The translations under genes and the position numbers were made by a program. The notes below the pieces were generated by a model that was not told the origin of the DNA, did no database searches, and saw only the letters and a program-made list of their open reading frames with translations. From Glandiceps talaboti (taxonomy: Eukaryota; Hemichordata; Enteropneusta; Spengelidae), in assembly GCF_964340395.1 (NCBI RefSeq), contig NC_135565.1, positions 7,417,742-7,481,741 of the forward strand: a DNA stretch of 64,000 nucleotides, read 5' to 3'. How positions within the stretch are numbered: position 1 is the first letter of the stretch; each line of letters begins with the position of its first letter. Below are positions 36,050-49,479 of this stretch, in pieces.

Positions 36050-37041
36050 TCATGGTTTTGCTTATCAAAAAGTTTAACTTCACTCGGCAGAAACGTGCAC
36101 ATGGTATATGGATGGAACGAGGTCACAAGTTCAAATTTCTATTTAATAATTTGGCGGGAAAGTGCTTCCTACTGAAAAGTTAAAGATTATTAACACATCA
36201 ACTTTGACCTTGTGACCTCGTTCGTTCCTGTGAGCAGCATATATGTAAATTGATAAGTCAGAGAGTATCATTTGCAAGATAAAACAAGTGTGGTTGCAAA
36301 GATTTATGGTTCCAGAAAACACGATCAGGACGATCGTGTTTAATAATTACATCATTAGGCTCTAAAGTTCGCAATATTCTTTATGGTAGTCGAAGTGATC
36401 ACGATGACAGTTACAATAATCGTCTACATATCAGTATCAGTACTACTTCAAAACTTCTATTGACTTTTGAAAAAAATAAATATTTTTTTTCCGATCACAG
36501 GTGCTCATGTAGTTGCTAGGATTTAGAGTTCTGGATAGTCGTATGAGGACGTCGATGACGAGTACACGTTCCATTCTCTAACACAACAAATTAGCGCTCG
36601 ACACTGTTTATTCATATATTGCGGTGCAATCAATCAAACCATGATAAACTTTCTATTTTCTTGACCTACCTACCGTGAGATGATCAGCACACTCTGACGT
36701 CATGAATATATATTTTCTAGTGTACGTGTAAAGTAGTTGATATGGATACAAACTTCCTCTTTACTTGGGGATGGTTTCTGATAGTCTATTAGAGTAGACA
36801 AATAACTACCAAACCCATCTCAAGGCTTTTCACGTGATGATTTTATGAAATCTTTCACCCACGGAGAAATGGAAATTATATATATTCATGACATTTATAC
36901 GATTAAAATATAATAACTGTACTTGAATTTCTGACGTATCAGACCCAAAGTTGACAATGTAGCAAAGTAAGCTTGCGTCAGATTATTGTCTAGTCAGACT
37001 GCTTTCTATTTTAGATGAACTGACTTATATTGCAATATGTA

Positions 37042-37512
37042 ATGGCATCTCGGTCTACTTACCTGCATATACCACACAGACACAAGAGTAGAACTCTGTA
37101 TCCTGGCAACGCCACGAGCTCCATTGGTTCCGATTACATGCCATTCAAAAACAGATTTACACATTCGACTATTGACCTCGGCCTAAATCCCCAGCATCAT
37201 CATGACTTCAGACCTCAGACTTCGTATGGAAAATGTTGGATTTATTTACCAAAGCAGCCCGAGGGAAGGTATTTAATACCGCCCCCCCCCCATATATATT
37301 TTTTCTATTCTAGACGTCATGACCTTTCTACTGTTATTTGTTCTTATTATTCTGATTTCATGACAATTTTTTCCTGATACGTTTTTCATACTGTGTATAA
37401 CTTGATTAGAAACATCTTTTGATATAAATGGGAACAAAGTTAAACGCTCATTATATATTTTAGCTGCAGCATAGTTCCCCTATTGCGTAACTCTAAGCTA
37501 TGGCGTATCTGA
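37042..37512 (+). CDS. Possible two-exon gene for an ~90-residue protein
   Basis: Exon 1 (37042-37268) encodes MASRSTYLHIPHRHKSRTLY, then ...SDYMPFKNRFTHSTIDLG..., ...KCWIYLPKQPEG, and ends at AG|GTATTT in phase 2. Exon 2 starts at 37464 or 37470 (acceptors TTTTAG and CTGCAG, same frame) and ends IVPLLRNSKLWRI with TGA at 37510-37512, giving 91 or 89 residues. The exon 1 frame is unusually long and rich in His/Tyr/Arg/Pro, not low-complexity, and has a good start context (GTAATGG). An in-frame ATG at 37030 would add four residues. I do not recognise it. It could be a chance frame, or the first exon of a longer transcript. Confidence 0.4.
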
Positions 37513-37621
37513 CAGCGAAGAGATGCAGTGGACACTGGAACGGGTTGAGGTATTTTGTTATGGTTTACCAGTGATAATTAAATAATCGAAACAAAATCAT
37601 TACTTTATTTCAACTGATTTT

Positions 37622-37741
37622 ACAACGCATGTACGCACATAGACACATACAGACACACAGAGTCAGACAGACAGACATATACAAACATATTTACACCGAG
37701 ACAGCATTACACATACATACATACATACATATATACATACA

Positions 37742-37773
<32 letters not shown>

Positions 37774-37862
37774 ATACATACATATCATACATGCACACAC
37801 ATACACACACACACATATACACATACACACACAGGCAGGCACACAAACACACATAGCTTTGA
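37622..37862. repeat. CATA / CA / CAGA microsatellite
   Basis: (caga)- and (cata)-type tracts followed by (ca)n. Open frames here are repeat artefacts. Confidence 0.95.
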
Positions 37863-38778
37863 CATTGTTTTGCGACCAATATTCATACTTGAAAATAACC
37901 ATATATGTGACGAGAGAAGTGACACAAGCTGAGTTTTAATAAGCTATTTATTCAAACAAGTTAAAAATACATAAAATCTATTACATATCAAACTGTTCTA
38001 GTAAGGCTGATAAAATGAAATAATTATAGAGAACCCGAGGAAAATAATATATATTATAATACCGAATACACAACATGGAGTGCACTTAATGTTAAATAAA
38101 AACAATATCAGATGTAACAATGAAAATATAATAATCACATATCTTAAAACTGTTATCACGGAAAATATATTAACATTGACCTTTAGTTGGTTCCATTGTT
38201 GTTATTAAAATTAGATATGGATCGCCCATATTGTTTACTTCACACTAACAGCTGGTTTCCGGCACTCGAAATCTGATATCAGTCATTTTGAAATTACAAT
38301 AAAAACATATTTAGAGGTGCTTTGATGATTCATGAAATATTTGCATATTTACTGAATACAATTAACATACAATGGGTTCGTATGCATGAATAATTAGATA
38401 AACAGTTCATAATTTTGGTATTAGGCTAATATCATTAAAGGTATGTAAGAAAATGTGTTGTTGTTGTTTTTTATTTGTGAAAAGCAAAATTGACACTATT
38501 TGTGACAGGACAGACTATATCTACATATAGCTAGACTGAGGTAGACCACTATAAGTGTCGGGATGTGCATTTGATTTTCGACCCTTCGTACACTACATCT
38601 CCCTTTGCCGTCACGGTTTTGGTTCGGAGATTATTCCATCATCTTCAGATCTATTGTCGATTATTGTATGTTTTCTTTTTGTTACACCATGACCCAATTG
38701 TAAGCGAATCAAAAGATGACCTTAATATGGAGGACAAATTATATAAATTAACATAACATATGAAAGCAAATGTACTGG

Positions 38779-38786
38779 GCATGCGC
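38779..38786 (+). promoter_or_regulatory. NRF1-like GCATGCGC site upstream of the TMEM53-like gene
   Basis: GCATGCGCA, an NRF1-like half palindrome, lies about 130 bp before the start codon at 38917. Its function is inferred from the motif only. Confidence 0.25.
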
Positions 38787-38916
38787 ATCGTAGCATTTAA
38801 ACTGAGCGATCAGCTGTGCTGTGCAAAAAAAAATCGTGTCAGAACTGTACATTTGCATTTTGTTTTGAGCTCTCACCGAGAACAGACACACGTCGCACTT
38901 CAAAAAAACTGCAAAT

Positions 38917-40287
38917 ATGTCGGATCTAGGGCTAAGTGAAGTCTTGCCTGGCTTTTTCCTTTTCCTGCAATCACCATACACCGCCGTTACAGTGATGGTG
39001 GTGTGTTTTGTCATTTATGATCTGTGCTGCCGAGCCGTCGCCCAACTGACAGGCCACGAAAGGGTATGTAGCTAAAAATTCATTTATATTGCATCATCTG
39101 CAGTTTTCGTTCGCACGTCACGTTTCTATCAATTTGGTATCATTCACCACTTTGCTGGATTTTGGTCAGGTATATTACAATGCTTGAGATATATATTGTT
39201 TCATTTATAATGTTCCGGTGACATTCTGGTCAATTCCTAATTCCCCCCATAACAACATGTACTATTAGGAGGCTAAGACAAAAACAAGCGAAAAACATAC
39301 GATTTAAATTCGGATAGTCTGAGAATGTTTTATTAGAACACCTTCTTCAATTTCATTGTGAACTCCGACAGTTTGACTGCCCCGGGAGCACATAAATCTA
39401 GAACCGTGATGGGTCAATGTATGCAAGGATGCGTTCATCACTTCTCTATGTGTGCCCGGGGGTCGCTGATCGGCCTCCGTCCCACTTCCATTGTTTACGT
39501 ATTTCCAGGGTTGTTGTTGTTATGGTGTTTTTGCTTCACCGTACTGACCTCGATTTGATACCATGCACACACACTGAAACCCGAGGCAGCTGACATTTTT
39601 CCGAGGTTAATCTAAGGTTGCTGGTAACCAATAATTCAATAATGATGTTCTCTCAAAATTATTACAAACGTAATGTCCAACTGAAGGTCGTGCGTACATT
39701 TTTTGTCATCAGTAGAAAGTTACGCCTTTGTATAAATTGGTTCTGCACTGATTTGTAAATTTCCAATGTAAAGTTGACGACGCAAACAAAAGTCGGGATG
39801 ATGTTTTGAAACGATAATTTGACAGATTATTTTCCCGCCATAATATACTCCACATTCTGTCGTCTGCAAGCTGTACAATAATGTTTAAAGCTCCGCATTG
39901 GCATGGAATTGATTTTCTGCAGTAACCATTGGCCTATTTGTATCATAATTTTTTTTTGAAATGTTTTATAAATATAATTTACTCTATTTAGTTGACAAAC
40001 TTGATAGGCTTTAGATATTACACATATTTACAACCACTTTGAATGCCTGCAACCTCACTTTCGCACGCAATAGGTTGCATAGCCGCTAGCTTGAACACAT
40101 TAAGCTTACCCATTCTTAGACATGTAAGACGGGAAAAGGTTGATTCAAGACTAATATGTATTTTGAGTTTCTGTTAGTGCTGCGTCTAACATGCTTAGTG
40201 AGCCCTTGATACAAAAGGGATGCAATAAATAAAAAATAAAAATAAAAAAATAAAAAAATAGAATGTTCTTAAAATGTATTGGAATAG

Positions 40288-40377
<90 letters not shown>

Positions 40378-43300
40378 CCTGTGTATAAGTTTAGGATTCA
40401 TGTTAATAAAGTACATCCATCCATCCATAGCAGGAAAACTTAGTATTACATATGTACAATCTAAAATTGTGGAAATTATACATGACTGTAACCATGGATG
40501 TATTAGTGAGAGTTCTGCTTGAAAGAACACTTTAAACTAGTTACGTCATCAACACAGCCATATCGGCTGCTTTCTCATCACGTAGGAATCACTTCTCAGT
40601 CATGCGCCCGACACATGTATAAAAGTGAATGGCTAGACTACTTCCATAAGACGTTGTCTGCATCTCAATCAGTCGCGTTATCGTTCAGTTGCAGACTCGA
40701 AAGGATAATTATATACATGTAACAAACACAGGGTATTACGGCAACGCTATTGTTTAGACCACATAAAAATAGTCGGCGGTCTTGGGATAAATTCCGCCCT
40801 ACCTTAGTGATCCTCTTTTGTATAAATATTTGTCATCATTTTTTATGCTAACTAGAACAGTAACCTTTGAACTCTGTGACCCCTCCTTCACCTTAGGCCA
40901 ATGTCATGATTATCCACGTTTCTAAACACCCAAAAAAACCATCATGATAACAAACATGAGTTACCTTGAAGTTGATAAATATTTTTGCCGATTCGACAAT
41001 CGAGTTTGTATGCAGCGAAAAGAAAATTGTCGTTCATACTCCGGCACGAGTTATCAGTACGCGGTTATAGTAGTATTGCTCCGGTTCGGAGCGAGGCGAC
41101 GACTTTTAGCTTTAGTTAATTAAATCATAGCAAAAAAAGGCACGAACAACTGTCGGCAGTCTACAGTATGTACAATAAATACATAAAACCCAGTTTGTTT
41201 ATTTTTAAATCTGACAATTTGGTCAAAATTTTCCAGATGGTCAAAAAAATGTTATTGTAAAAATTAGCTACATGTATTGTTTGAGAATATATCTAAACAC
41301 TGTTTACTCATTGATGTATATAGGTCGGTCACGTACAGTTTAAATCAGATGTACTAAATAGAAAACGCTGAGCTGGCACTTGTGGTGATGTGATACTGGC
41401 GCGGCGATGTTCTTTACTGTGTGGAGGTCAAACCAGGTCATCATATTGATGTAACGCGAAATCTGATAGGACTACAGGCTTCGTCAAAAGCTTTTAGGCT
41501 ATCAAATTGATGTAACGCGACACGTGATAGGACTACACACTTCGATTCCTCAACTGCTTTAAAATAGGCCATCAATTTGATGTAATGCTAAATGCAAAAC
41601 TACACGTCGTCAAACCATTAAGATAGTCCGTCAAACTGATGTCACGTGATGAGCTCAAGAAATCTGGTACAGTTTCATACAAAATTTATAGACCTAAGGT
41701 TCATGAAAAGCTTAGGTCATCAATCGATGTAACGTGGAATCTGATAGGACGACAAACTACAGTTGTTTACACAGATCCCGGATTTAGCTACATGCAGTGT
41801 CAAAATAATGACTTGAAATTTTTGAGAAATATATTTTTTTTCACCGTAAATTTATTGACTGTAAACTGAATGACTAAATGTAGTTATGAAATAAAACGCT
41901 ATTCGCGTGTTACGTCGTATGGGGCAGTAGTGCTATTACTCGACTCGACACATTTCCAAATTGAAAGAAAGCGTAATTTTTAATGGAATTGAAACTACAT
42001 ACACCCACCACATGTACAGTCACTAATATTGTATGCAACGATGGTCACAATACGAAAAATGACGTCATTAGGTATCTAAGAATATTTCAAAAAAATCATT
42101 GGTATTTTTTTAAATATTCGTAAATCCCTAATAACGTCATTATTTTGTATTATGACCACATATCGTTGAATAAAATATTAGCTCCGAGTAGTAATTCACA
42201 AGTGAGTGTGGTACCCAGTCATTTTCCATGAATAATTTAAAAATGAAAAAAAAGGTTATGATACTAGTACTAGTGTACTGATTAATTCATCGGAAATTGC
42301 ATAATGGTTGTTGATTAAATGATTCATTTTGTAAACACTTCGCAAGCGTGATAATAATTTGATGAAAACTACGCCAGATTGTGTTAGATTGGTTACCTTG
42401 ACAGCATACACGTGCCTTCATCTCCAAGTCCCAGTTGCATCATACCCGTGTACATGGATTTCTATTCACTCCATGGCACGAGCTTCTTTCTAATATTACG
42501 TAAGCAGTCACCTTCCTAAGCTACCTTTACATTGTTGTAATTTCAAGAGGCACCATCTACAGTACGTGGAGGTTTCAGGAGTGCAGTGAATAAATATAGA
42601 TTTAGTGTGTGCGCCCTCTGCCGGCTGACGTCAAAGTCCTGGCAAGAAACTTTTACGGTAAATAAAAGGCCCAGTTTGGAAAAAGCAAAACAATGATGCA
42701 TGAAAGACAGCTGGCTGGTAGAGCTGTAGGAGATGTTGATCCGGAACTAAAGAAATATCCTATATAACCCACATGGCTCCGCTGATAAGATAACGCAAAC
42801 ACGAGAATCTTGGATCGATACACTTGCCTTTAAACGTAGAGTAATTTCTTTCATTTGAGATAACGAAAATTGCATACAGGACGCCCTTACACTGAAAAAA
42901 CCATAACAATAGACAAGTCTGTTTTGATATTAAAAAAAATTGATTCCTAAAAACTCTATCTTTTTTGCATTCTAGACTGGTGGTATGTCGTTGTCAGCTC
43001 GTCAGTCTACATCAGATTGGTTCAGTGTAGTTGGTAACCTTGACGACGCCTTGTTGCCAGAACTCACGGTTACTCACATTTCTGACAATTTGGAACTGAG
43101 AACGCCTGATGACGTCATCCATGATGACATCCTGTTCTGGGACGATGGCCCTTGCAACCAGAAAGACCAGAATCGTCCGACAGTTCTGATGTTTACCTGG
43201 ATGTCGGCTAAACGTCGATACATCAATAAATATGTTGATGTATACACGTCGAAGGGATACGACGTCCTCGTCGTGAAAATGGACCCGATCAATCTTGTTT

Positions 43301-43890
43301 GGCCATCCACGGGAGAAGCAGTTGCGCAACAGGTACTGGATTACATTGAGAAACGCGAAAATTCCCTTATCATACATTCCTTCTCCGTTGGTGGGCACAT
43401 CTTTGGAGAAATGCTTCACAAGATGGAGAAGAAACCTGAGCGATACGTCGGTGTTAGAAGTCGTATCGTTGGGCAAATATTCGACAGCTGTACGTCAGCT
43501 ACGGACAGTTTTCATTCCATCTGCGACGCCATCACCCAGAATCTTCTGCTATGGTTCATGCTCAAGTCATGCGCAGTATTCTATTTTTGGATGACCCAAA
43601 AGTACACCGTCAACCATATCAAAGAAACCATGAAGGCTCTACGTCTGAACCCAATCAAGTCACCAATCTTGATGATGTATTCAAGCGACGATCCCATTGG
43701 TTCTGCCGCAGCCAATGAAAAGATAGCTGACAGTTGGAAGCGGGATCTTGGATACAACGTGCAGGCAAAGTGTTGGGACAGTTCACCACACGTTGAACAT
43801 ATGAGGAAACATAAGGCGGAATATGTCGATGTACTGTACAACTTTTTGAACACGGTGCAGCCACTCAGTGAGTCACGTGACAATAACTGA
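38917..43890 (+). CDS. TMEM53-like (DUF829) alpha/beta-hydrolase-fold membrane protein
   Basis: Exon 1 is 38917-39063 (49 codons) and exon 2 is 42976-43890, phase 0, totalling 353 residues. Exon 1 gives a hydrophobic anchor (about residues 11-37, PGFFLFLQ...VICF-type stretch). Exon 2 carries the DUF829/TMEM53 core: VLMFTWMSAKRRYINKYVDV (TMEM53 LLGWxG...KYSAIY region), nucleophile elbow HSFSVGG (Ser186), acid MYSSDDPIGS (Asp287 or 288) and SSPHVEHM (His321 or 324). A second hydrophobic stretch lies at about 238-256. Family members are membrane proteins of the ER/nuclear envelope; vertebrate TMEM53 dampens BMP-SMAD signalling. Starting at the exon 2 Met (42985) would give 301 residues without the anchor. 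An AATAAA lies at 44187-44192. Confidence 0.85.
40216..40373. repeat. A-rich tract and (TA)n microsatellite
   Basis: AAATAAAAA repeats, then about 84 bp of pure (TA)n at 40290-40373, in intron 1 of the TMEM53-like gene. It abuts the dispersed repeat at 40,374. Confidence 0.95.
40374..40545 (+). repeat. Dispersed repeat copy, inverted relative to 8230-8405
   Basis: TATAAGTTTAGGATTCATGT then TAATAAAGTACATCCATCCA, continuing to AAACTAGTTACGTCA, matches the 8.2-8.4 kb copy in the opposite orientation. The AATAAAGTA-(CATC)n portion looks like a LINE tail. Confidence 0.7.
41434..41762. repeat. Degenerate ~60-65-bp tandem repeat
   Basis: TTGATGTAACGCGAAATCTG then ATAGGACTAC recurs, with drift, about five times (marker GATGTAA/GATGTCA near 41448, 41509, 41578, 41638 and 41724). 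It lies in intron 1 of the TMEM53-like gene. Confidence 0.65.
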
Positions 43891-44186
43891 GCAAGGTCTA
43901 GCACAACCATAAACTGAGCGAAAATGGATGTTTTATGCAAATGAGAGACTGCCCATGAGATGACTCACATGTATGGTCACTTCACAGTTCAAATGAAGAA
44001 GATGTTTTGCTCTTGCAGTTGACGGTCAATATGGAGAAAACAATCTGATCATAAGATCATTTCCTTCACTTACCTGTATTTCCTTATCATATATTGGCGT
44101 TTATTTTTGAATTTCATTCTGGGAATGATCAAGAGGTGATCACTCCCAGAACAAAAACAAACAACAATGTGAAGGAAATGATGATA

Positions 44187-44192
44187 AATAAA
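44187..44192 (+). terminator. Polyadenylation signal of the TMEM53-like gene
   Basis: AATAAA about 300 bp after the stop codon. Confidence 0.45.
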
Positions 44193-46185
44193 GGAAATGT
44201 ATCCATATTTCTGTATCAGATATTAATCAGCTTATCAGTCATTATGTGTACATTTGTTATTTTCAGAACGTCAAATTGTCGTGTAGTTAAAATTGCACGC
44301 ATTCTTTTCAAAATCAATTGTGTGTCGCACTCAAGTTTGGGGTTTGTCGAAAGCAAAACAAACAAAAAGGTTCATTCGCAGACGATCGACGCCAAGAGCC
44401 TCGATCTCACTTGAAACGTCACTTCCGTTTTGTGTGCAAAAAAACCCAACGTTTACATGTGCTGTATTTGACTGGAACTGTCACCAAAGAGTGAACTGAC
44501 TGTTATTGTTCTATTCGTCTTGTGATATTGGAAATATATTGTTATGTACATATAAAGTGATCGTGGCATATACACTAGGCGAACTGTAGCTCTATCAATA
44601 CCATTCCAGGATTTTTATCCACAATTATTGAACCCTATGATATCACTGGTAATCCTAATAAGTAGGTGGTAGTTACATTTACTTCCAGAAATCACTCCGG
44701 TACCTGATTTGAATTTTTCTGGCTCAGCGATTCCAGTGATATGATTCGTTGAATAGGTTGAATCTACACTTTCATCTCAGACCACCAAACGAGGGTCTTA
44801 GTCAAACCTCACCATGGTTACAGGGTGTTAACAATGACTGTGAACTTGGTGGTACTTTGGACTTTCCTTTGACTATGTAATCCTAAAACTTAATCGTCAA
44901 TATAAGAGGGCGGTAAATCTAGCAAGGTATTGGCTGAATTCACGACGTTCAATTCTGTATGAGAAAGGAAAGTGCGTGACACTGGAATAATAAGAACATT
45001 TAAATTGTCACGAGTTTACGTGAGACGTGGATGTTTACGGTAATCATGGCATTCGTTTTGCATGTCAGCGGTGTCTTTACGTGGTGTATACCACCATGGT
45101 GTGGTATGATAATGATGTAATTTGTTAACGTTATCACACAAAAAAATCAATGCATGTACATTATTGTTTGTTTGTTTTTTTTGTTTTTTTTTTGTTATTT
45201 CTTTTTTTTGGGGGGGATAGAGATTGTACATTTTCACTGTCCAAATATATGTATTACTTTACAGGGTAAGAATGAGAAACAGTAGCTAGTCGAGTTTAGG
45301 TTTATGGAAAAAAGTGTAATATTTATACTCGTATGAGACTTTAATTCGCCCACTTCTGTAATTTTAAAGCTATCACATGTGTACACATTTAATGAGTATA
45401 GAGGTACTTCGACAGCAGTACTGTGATGTAGTAAACAGACTACACCGTGCATCATTTCACGGTGTGATTATACATTTTACCACGTGTTTTCCCGCACCTC
45501 TTGGCACATATAAACTTAAGTTTACATTTATGAATATAGTTATATATGTTAGAATCTGGTTTCAATGCCATAACACGCATTTTCTATAAGTAGTATCTAA
45601 GTCTCTCCCTCTATGATCTAAAAACGTAAAACAAAAGTATTACAAGTATTAATAAAGAGGGCGCTCACATATGATGCATGGTGACTTTGTTGTTTTCAAA
45701 GTTTGTCAGTCTGTACTTTCTCCTCATCATCCGCTCGATGGATTTAATAGCAGACCACATAGTCAGAATGCAAAACAATACTATCCCAATGTGAGGATAG
45801 AGGGTGCTAACACAAGATACACTTTAACATGAACAATGCATTTTGTTTCCTTATTTACAATTATTTTGTAGAACTAGTCCAAGTCGCAAACTGTAAAACA
45901 CGTTTTGCAAGTATGGCCATAGAGGACACTCGCATTCATCATACACATATGGTACCCTTTGACTTGCAATTGGAGAACCCACCATGCAGTTGACTTAACA
46001 CATTTCAGTTGTATTTTAACCTTATCACAATTGTGTATTATCCGTAAAACATCGTAAAGACATTAAAGCTGCTGATGTGATACAATATTCTTGATATGCA
46101 TGTGTTTGTGTTTTCTTAAGTAACGTCAACACTGTGGCATAAAGCTGTCGATGTCAACGTCCCTAACCCATGAATATTGATTTGT

Positions 46186-46189
<4 letters not shown>

Positions 46190-46233
<44 letters not shown>

Positions 46234-46315
46234 AGGGGGGAGAGGGAGGGAGGGGGAGGGAGAGAGAGGGAGATGGAGAGAGGGACAGGCACACACACAC
46301 ACACACACAGACAGA
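46190..46315. repeat. GA / GGGA / CA simple repeat
   Basis: (ga)n, G-rich purine tract, (ga)n, then (ca)n and (caga)n. The Arg/Glu and Ser/Leu frames here are artefacts. Confidence 0.95.
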
Positions 46316-48185
46316 CTTACAGGCTACACGAAATGTCCAATATGTTAAAGCAAGTACTCAATGGCTAATTACAGTATTTGTTACCCCGATCACATTGAAA
46401 TCCTCACGTATCTGTGCTCGATCGTATGCGATGTGTCTCAGTGTCATTTTATATAATGCAATACAATTTACACTGCGATATTTTAGTACTACCCGTGGCA
46501 TTAAATCGTCAATCAGGTCCTGAGATGAAATTTTAAATTCCAGCAAAGCCATGTACACAGTTATTAACATCATGTCTATTAATCAATCACATCATTCTTA
46601 CCATAATACATTAGCGTACATGTTTATTGGGTGGCAGGCACATTGAGTCCAAATATGGTATATTTGTCAGCTCATGGTCATGGTGTTACATTGTTCAATT
46701 CTAATAGTTTGAGGGTTACTCATTTGCATGAACAACTTTTGAGTCATGATTTTCTCTTTGAGCTGATAGTGCAGAGAGTGACGGAGTAATGAGATGATTC
46801 CACATGGGTAGTTGCTGGTTGCCAAGAAAACTGTGAGTTCGTCGAAAATCATAGCCGTCGGATTCCTAGAAAATCATTGTACACATACAAACAATGATAG
46901 CACCGCGCCCAGGTCCCTGGATGAAAATCGTTCATACACTGATTGCATGGAGAAACAACACAAACACACAATCTCGTCATATATTTCACGTGTGATTATG
47001 CAAATGTTTATTTAAACAGTACATTGGGCAGCAGACGATCGACGTCAGAATAGCCTGCCTCGGCCCGTGTTACCGGCGGTTACATATATCCACGACTCGT
47101 TCATGCTAACTTTGGAGAAAAAAAATATCTAGTGGACCTGTGCTTGCCTGGGAATTCTTTATCAATTTACCAAGCACTGAAGATACTTATAGCGAATAAT
47201 TTTGCACGGTACTGTGACGTTGCGTTGACACACGGCGAAAGGTGAGTTTTATGTGCTTGGTGTGAGTTGACTGCACGTACGTGTGTGTGTATACTAAATA
47301 GAAAACACGGTGGCATGTCAAATGTAAGGTCGCTTATGAATTTATGTGTTCGACTCAAAGGTTATCAAACTGCCATATTCTTGAAAATACATTTATTAAC
47401 AGAACAGTATTAGTAGACAGGGACCTGTTCCCGTGCAACGCAACACAACGTGTTGTTAGATCGAGTCGCGCGCTAAACACGGTAAAGCCTCACCATGGAT
47501 TGAGGTGTCAATCAAATTTCTCGGTATATTTATCGAGAAATTGTTTGATTCTCACTATTTTTAATACGCAAGAATGAAAATTACATTTCTTTTGCATAAA
47601 CCTTGATAAATAACGTTTAGTCACTATGACCAGCTGATCGTAGCCACGTTGAATGGTGGTGAGCTAACCGAGCGTTTAGTACACAGCAACACACACACAG
47701 TTCACTTGAGTGAATCATGAATGGTTCGATTTTTCTGCGGTGAACTTCCTCATTTTTAAAATGTCAATGCCCGGGCATGTCAGCACGTCAGACGTACACA
47801 GGGCCGCAAGGCTTCGCAACGTTGTCGCACAGCGTTTCAGGAGAGCTTGTGCTGTTCATAATTACGTCCGCATTCCAAATTAAATTTGAAGAAATATCCC
47901 GGGGAGGAAGGGAAACACTTAATTATCCACCGTTTGGTAGGGATATTGACAGTGGCACTGTCACTTGGTACTAAACCCCTGCCTCAGATTAATTTGACTA
48001 AAATGACGTATGCCCCAATTTTAAACCCAATTACAACATCGTTTCAATTGGATACTCGGTTGACAGGGTGTGATTGAAATAACATTCCCGAGTCACTAAT
48101 TATAATAGATTGAGTGAATTTTGGGGGTAGAAAGTAATGAAATAGAAGAATTGGTAAGCCAGTGAGCAAGGTTAAATGACCCCTT

Positions 48186-48290
48186 TTAGACCAACCTCCC
48201 CAAATATACACCCCAATTTTAAGCCATCCTCCCCACATCTACACCTCCATTATAAACCAACCTCCCAAATATACACCCAAATTTTATACC
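48186..48290. repeat. ~36-bp minisatellite, about three copies
   Basis: CCAACCTCCC(C)AAATATACA then CCCCAATTTTA recurs with drift at 48,190, 48,226 and 48,258. Confidence 0.75.
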
Positions 48291-49479
48291 TAAACCTGGA
48301 AATGCATGCCCTTATGGTAACAGGTATGTATGTGATTATGTCATCATTTGCGCGTTAAGAATGATGCCGTAAAACAGGCCGTGGTTTGCGACGATGGGAC
48401 GAAGTAATAAAAAAAATGAAAAAATAAAATAAAATCCCGACCAACCTACCGTATTGCTGAAGCAATTATCGGAAACACACTTTTTTTTGCAATTAAGCAA
48501 TTAACGCGGTGTGATAGACTGGGTACGATGAGAATCATGTGTCTGTACGAATCACTGATGTCACAGTCGATTAGTCAGTCTGACCAGATTGGCAACGAGC
48601 ATTGCAACTATTTTACATAAAAAAATAAACTCGAAAGCTACAAAATTTGTCAGAAACTTTTCTTCTAAAATACACAGACAATACACCAATTTAAACGCTC
48701 ATGTAAATTTTGCAAAGAATGGCAGTGCCGGCCAGAGCATAAATCAATGTACAAACTTGTGCCGCGGGTGCTATCAAATTTTATTTACGTAGGCAACATG
48801 AAGTCTTCCAAACAATCCGATGATAATTGTACAAATCAGTTTAAATGCATGTTTTCATTGTCAGACCAACACGATAATAGAATCTTCCGTCGAAATACCG
48901 ATACAACTGTAAATTGTGTAGACCAATGTTTTCCCCATCAATTCCCCTGTTTTTATAATTTATAATCACATCCCTGCGTTGTCTAGACGTCACGCGCTAG
49001 AGTATTCGGGTCAAAGAGATCAGAGCTGAGGTCGGTCTGTAAACCACCAGTACCATGTATCAGTACCTGTATTGTGTATCACGTGTTACTCATTTACACA
49101 ATGTGTTTTTGTAATCGTCTTTAATTTGGTTATCTTAGGATCTCATGCTTAGTATAGATCGAGATCAGAGGCCGAATAATTGTTGCAATCCGTCACCAGA
49201 GACATATCGATATTGAACACGCGAACGTTTTGTGTAATACATAGTACAATCATACTCAGAGCTTTAATTATGTATGGTGACTCACACGAAAAGAGGGGAA
49301 TTGACCGTCAGTGGGTTATCGTATACATCTGTGTTGACGGGATACACTGGTATTCATTGATTATACGGCTGTACAATGTATGCAGGTCTTGTAGTTTTAT
49401 ATCTTATTAAAGGGATACATCGATCACTGAAATAACAAGTTAGAGTGTCAAGTAGCAAATCTGACTGCCTGTGTGTTCA

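Noticed and set aside
43012-43940. Minus-strand frames of 154 and 119 codons
   Set aside because: They lie opposite the TMEM53-like exon, whose conserved hydrolase motifs establish the plus strand as coding.
46116-46523. Frames rich in Ser/Leu/Pro or Arg/Glu/Gly
   Set aside because: Products of the GA/CA simple repeat.
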